Assembly (NCBI GenBank): GCA_951640195.1
Contig: OX621172.1
Location: 1,302,001-1,366,000, forward strand
Reading direction: 5' to 3'
DNA length: 64,000 nt
Origin: Porpolomopsis calyptriformis
Lineage: Eukaryota > Basidiomycota > Agaricomycetes > Agaricales > Hygrophoraceae
Shown here: one piece after another, positions 61,469 through 64,000 of the stretch
Numbering within the stretch: the first letter of the stretch is position 1
How the letters are laid out: each line of letters opens with the position of its first letter
Notes under the pieces: generated by a model
The model's input: the letters and a program-made list of their open reading frames with translations, nothing else
Told to the model about the DNA's origin: nothing
The model's database searches: none
Made by a program: the position numbers and the translations under genes

Positions 61469-62296
61469 ATGACTCCTTCCCACCAAGGCCACTACGTTCG
61501 ATTCTTCAAGCAGTCTGGAGTGGTGCACCGCACTGCTCCTGTCTTTCTCGATTGCGATTCGTTTCATTACTACCTCCAGCGCATCCCCTCCGACGCCGAC
61601 CTCTGCTGGTCTTCCTTCTCCTGCTTTGCTTGCGGTGGCAAGCACAAAGTCAAGAAGTGTCCGTTCGTTCGCTGGCCAATCCAGCATGCTTGCGGCTTGA
61701 TGGAGGATCCGCTTGGTGAGTATTTTGTTTTGTCTTTATTAGTCTGTGTTTGTTGATAATAGGCTTTCCCTTTCTTAGCTTGGGATGATGACGCCCCTCC
61801 CCCTACTTCCCAGCTCCCTTTGGAGGAGCAGGTTAATTGGGGGTCTGACAAGTGGGCTGATTCCCTCCCTTCTGTCAAGAAGGAGGCAGTCGACTGGGCT
61901 GCCAGTCCCCCCTTCCGTCCTTGGACCCCTGGTCCAATGAGTTCTTTTTCTAGTGGTAAGCTCTCAATTCTCTCGCCCTCTTCATAATTTGTTGACTCTT
62001 TATTCTTAGTGGAAGATTTGTCGTCGTTGACTAACGTCAACGTCAAGATCGAGGAGGAAGAAGTTCCTCCTAGTTTGTTATGGAGTCCCACCAACGATTG
62101 GTTGGGTGAGGAAGCAAGAAAGATAGCAGTGGGTTTCGTTGAGGGGAAGGCTGCCGAGTTGCAGGCCTCCGGTGGTGACACTAATGGGGCAATCTACTGG
62201 GGTAATAAGTTGGCCGCTTTAGATGGTCAAGTAGTTTCTAGTTTCATAGAGTTTTTGAGAGATAGTATGGTGCAGGAGATTGCCAAGACGGACTAG
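61469..62296 (+). CDS. Spliced zinc-knuckle-like gene inside the insertion, function unknown
   Basis: Two introns (about 61716-61779 and 61956-62010) join three exons into one product. Exon 1 begins MTPSHQGHYVRFFKQSGVVH and has CWSSFSCFACGGKHKVKKCP; CX2CX3HX4C is one residue short of a classical zinc knuckle. Exon 2 is acidic and Trp/Pro rich (QVNWGSDKWADSLP, AASPPFRPWTPGPM). Exon 3 (VEDLSSLTNVNVKIEEEEVP, LWSPTNDWLGEEARKIAVGF) ends in a helix VVSSFIEFLRDSMVQEIAK, with TAG at 62294-62296. It appears intact. Introns are unusual for a gene carried by a retroelement, so it may have been picked up as DNA or regulated like a host gene. Confidence 0.55.
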
Positions 62297-62733
62297 TTTA
62301 GGTTTTTATATTAGTCGGACTTGGACTCCTCCTTTTGTACAAGTAGTTTCTGCTGCCAATAAAGACAGCCCCCCCTTCCAAAGAGAACAGGCATAGAAAA
62401 GAAAGGAAAAGAACGAAGAAAAGAGAGGAATTTTAAGAGAGTGAACGCCAATTTCATGACAATAGCATATAAAGGGATCTTTGTTTTCACAGATATATTT
62501 ACTTGTAGATATGTTTGTATCATAGAGAAGGAAGATAGATTCCATCATCCCACATCCAGTCCTTCATGTTTGAGCCTCTTCTATCGCCTCTAGCACTCTA
62601 GAGAGTGCTCCGATTTTCCGATTTCTTCTATTTCTTTGATTTTCACGATTTCTTTGATAGCTCCTTTCTATTGTGCCTCCCATTATCTCTTGGGGCAGAT
62701 CCCAGAGCTCAGACGGCTCCACATTGCATCACC
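62297..62733. other. Non-coding right end of the 2.3-kb insertion
   Basis: AT-rich then CT-rich sequence (gatttcttctatttctttga) running to the ATCA end. No gene is supported. Confidence 0.35.
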
Positions 62734-64000
62734 AGATGACGGTTATCACACTTCCAGTGTCAAGGAGTGCTTCCTCTTTCTGTCTTCTGTCTAGGAGGAC
62801 GTCGATTACCTGGATGGCAGAGGCATCATCAGCTACAATAGTGTCTTCATCAGGTGAGTTTGGCATGGTGTAGAAGCTAGAAACAGGGTCGTCTGAGTTG
62901 TCTGATAGGTTGACAGGGATACATTTGCTGGTGGTGTGATCTTTGATCCTTTTCTAGACATCCAAATGTGATGCCAGGAGGTGTCTGACCATGGTGGTGA
63001 CAATGGCTCCAAGGACATTATTGTATAGTTGGTCCGTCAGGACTGGATCTTTGGCAGGGGAGTGGAACCGGAATTGGGGTTCTTTGGGTTGTGGGGTTGG
63101 GACGGACTTGATCAGGTTGTGTATGTTAGAAGGCGGGATTTCAACAATGGGTTTTGATGTTGGTCTGGTTTTGGGAGGAGGGGGTTTCTAGTTCTTGTTC
63201 CGTTCCGCCTTCTTGGCAATCTCATTTCCAAGCATAGTATGGAGGACCGTGAGTGTGTTGTCATCTTTGGATGAAGACAGGATATCTTCCGGGAAGAAGT
63301 GCAGTGGGGAAGTGGGTGTATCATATGTAGAATGTGGATCCGAGGAGGGAATCATCTCAATGATGGCAGCAGTGATGACAGGGGCTGGTGAGGTGAGGTT
63401 TCCGGGATTGGCACTGTGCCAATTGTTGAATTTCTCTGAGAGAGTGTTGCTAGTGATGTCCCAAGGGAGGTAGTTGCCGTTTGGGAGAACCATTTGTCTT
63501 TGATCATTCTGGATGCACTTCCCAGCTCTTATAAACTCCTCAGCCATAACACATGTCCAGATGCAACAATTTGGAGATCCACAAAAGATACACAGGTTAG
63601 TCTGCTGTCGGGGGTGGGTTTCCATCAGAGTTGGGTAATTCTGGGGTCAATCAGTTTGGTTTTTCATCATGGTGGTCATGAGGTTTGCCATGGTGATGGT
63701 ATCACTTGATTCTGTTTTAGGGGTTGTGCGGGATGTGGTAGGGGTGATGGGTGGCAGTGAAGTGATTGGGGAAGTGGAATAAAGGAGGAACTGGGCAGCA
63801 TTGTTGATGTCTTTCATGGGATATGGCTCGTCGGGGTGATGATTCGGCATGGTGATGGATAGTCTGTGTTCGATCTGGTGCAGGGTAGATATTCCGAAGC
63901 CTTGGGCAAATAGTCTGTCGATGGTCCATTGATCAATCTGGTTGGTCCGTAACAGGTGGGATGAGATCCAGGTGAACTCTCGGAAGTACTCTCCTAGATC
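62734..64000 (-). pseudogene. gag and N-terminal protease of the decayed Gypsy element, runs off the window
   Basis: The minus strand reads a gag C-terminal part with a Cys array CIFCGSPNCCIWTC (CX2CX4CX4C) and EEFIRAGKCIQNDQRQMVLP (63625-63188). Downstream come VADDASAIQVIDVLLDRRQ and EEALLDTGSVITVIW, where the protease motif is D-T-G. It is cut at 62734. The frames at 63717-63929 (LMTTMMKN, ending the gag mid-part) show more decay. The rest of gag and the 5' LTR lie beyond 64000. Confidence 0.6.

Larger units (their letters stand above)
60443..62733. mobile_element. 2.3-kb insertion with TGAT...ATCA ends carrying a spliced gene
   Basis: It begins TGATATGACCCattggtCCCCTGAG, sharing this layout with the insertion at 56799, and ends cattgcatca. 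It splits a retropepsin reading frame (halves at 62734 and 60442). It carries a plus-strand spliced gene at 61469-62296. The outer parts look LTR-like, but direct repeats and a target duplication are not clear, so the element type is open. Confidence 0.45.

Overview
This window is nuclear DNA of a filamentous basidiomycete, most likely an Agaricomycete. The genes are dense, are cut by many 48-65 nt GT-AG introns, and encode typical basidiomycete versions of conserved proteins. The repeats are fungal Ty3/Gypsy LTR elements. I cannot name the species. Splice sites quoted below were placed by eye from reading frame and family conservation.

The left two thirds (about 0.3-43.6 kb) is conserved host sequence with 14 genes. 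Order: Ctf4/WDHD1 replisome and cohesion factor (-), Cep57/Ppc89-type spindle-pole protein (-), GT61 glycosyltransferase (+), Scc2/Mis4 cohesin loader (-), BMS1 ribosome-biogenesis GTPase (+), DUF4203 multi-pass membrane protein (-), STYX-like dual-specificity phosphatase fold (+), DHX33-like DEAH helicase (+), an unrecognised Ser-rich protein (-), an Msb2-type signalling mucin (+), the Ypd1 phosphorelay protein (-), Cdc25-type RasGEF (-), an unrecognised protein (-) and protein kinase C Pkc1 (+). Two themes stand out. Ctf4, Ppc89 and Scc2 all act in chromosome duplication or segregation, and each has an MluI-box (ACGCGT) just upstream of its start. Msb2, Ypd1, Cdc25 and Pkc1 are all upstream stress, Ras or cell-wall signalling proteins, lie within 15 kb, and Ypd1 has a perfect ATF/CREB site 70 bp upstream.

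The right third (about 44.0-64.0 kb) is a transposon landfill. A young Ty3/Gypsy chromovirus (44168-51018) has near-identical LTRs, a 5-bp target-site duplication, a probable self-priming PBS, a -1 gag-pol frameshift site, a chromodomain integrase and an extra ORF in the env position. It sits inside an older LTR of its own family, and gag and pol each carry one TGA. To its right are a decayed minus-strand gene beside a retroelement end, a spliced coiled-coil/Cys-rich gene, and a decayed minus-strand Gypsy element (55.2 to beyond 64.0 kb). That element is split by two insertions with TGAT...ATCA ends, one of which carries a spliced zinc-knuckle gene.

No rRNA, tRNA or CRISPR array was recognised.
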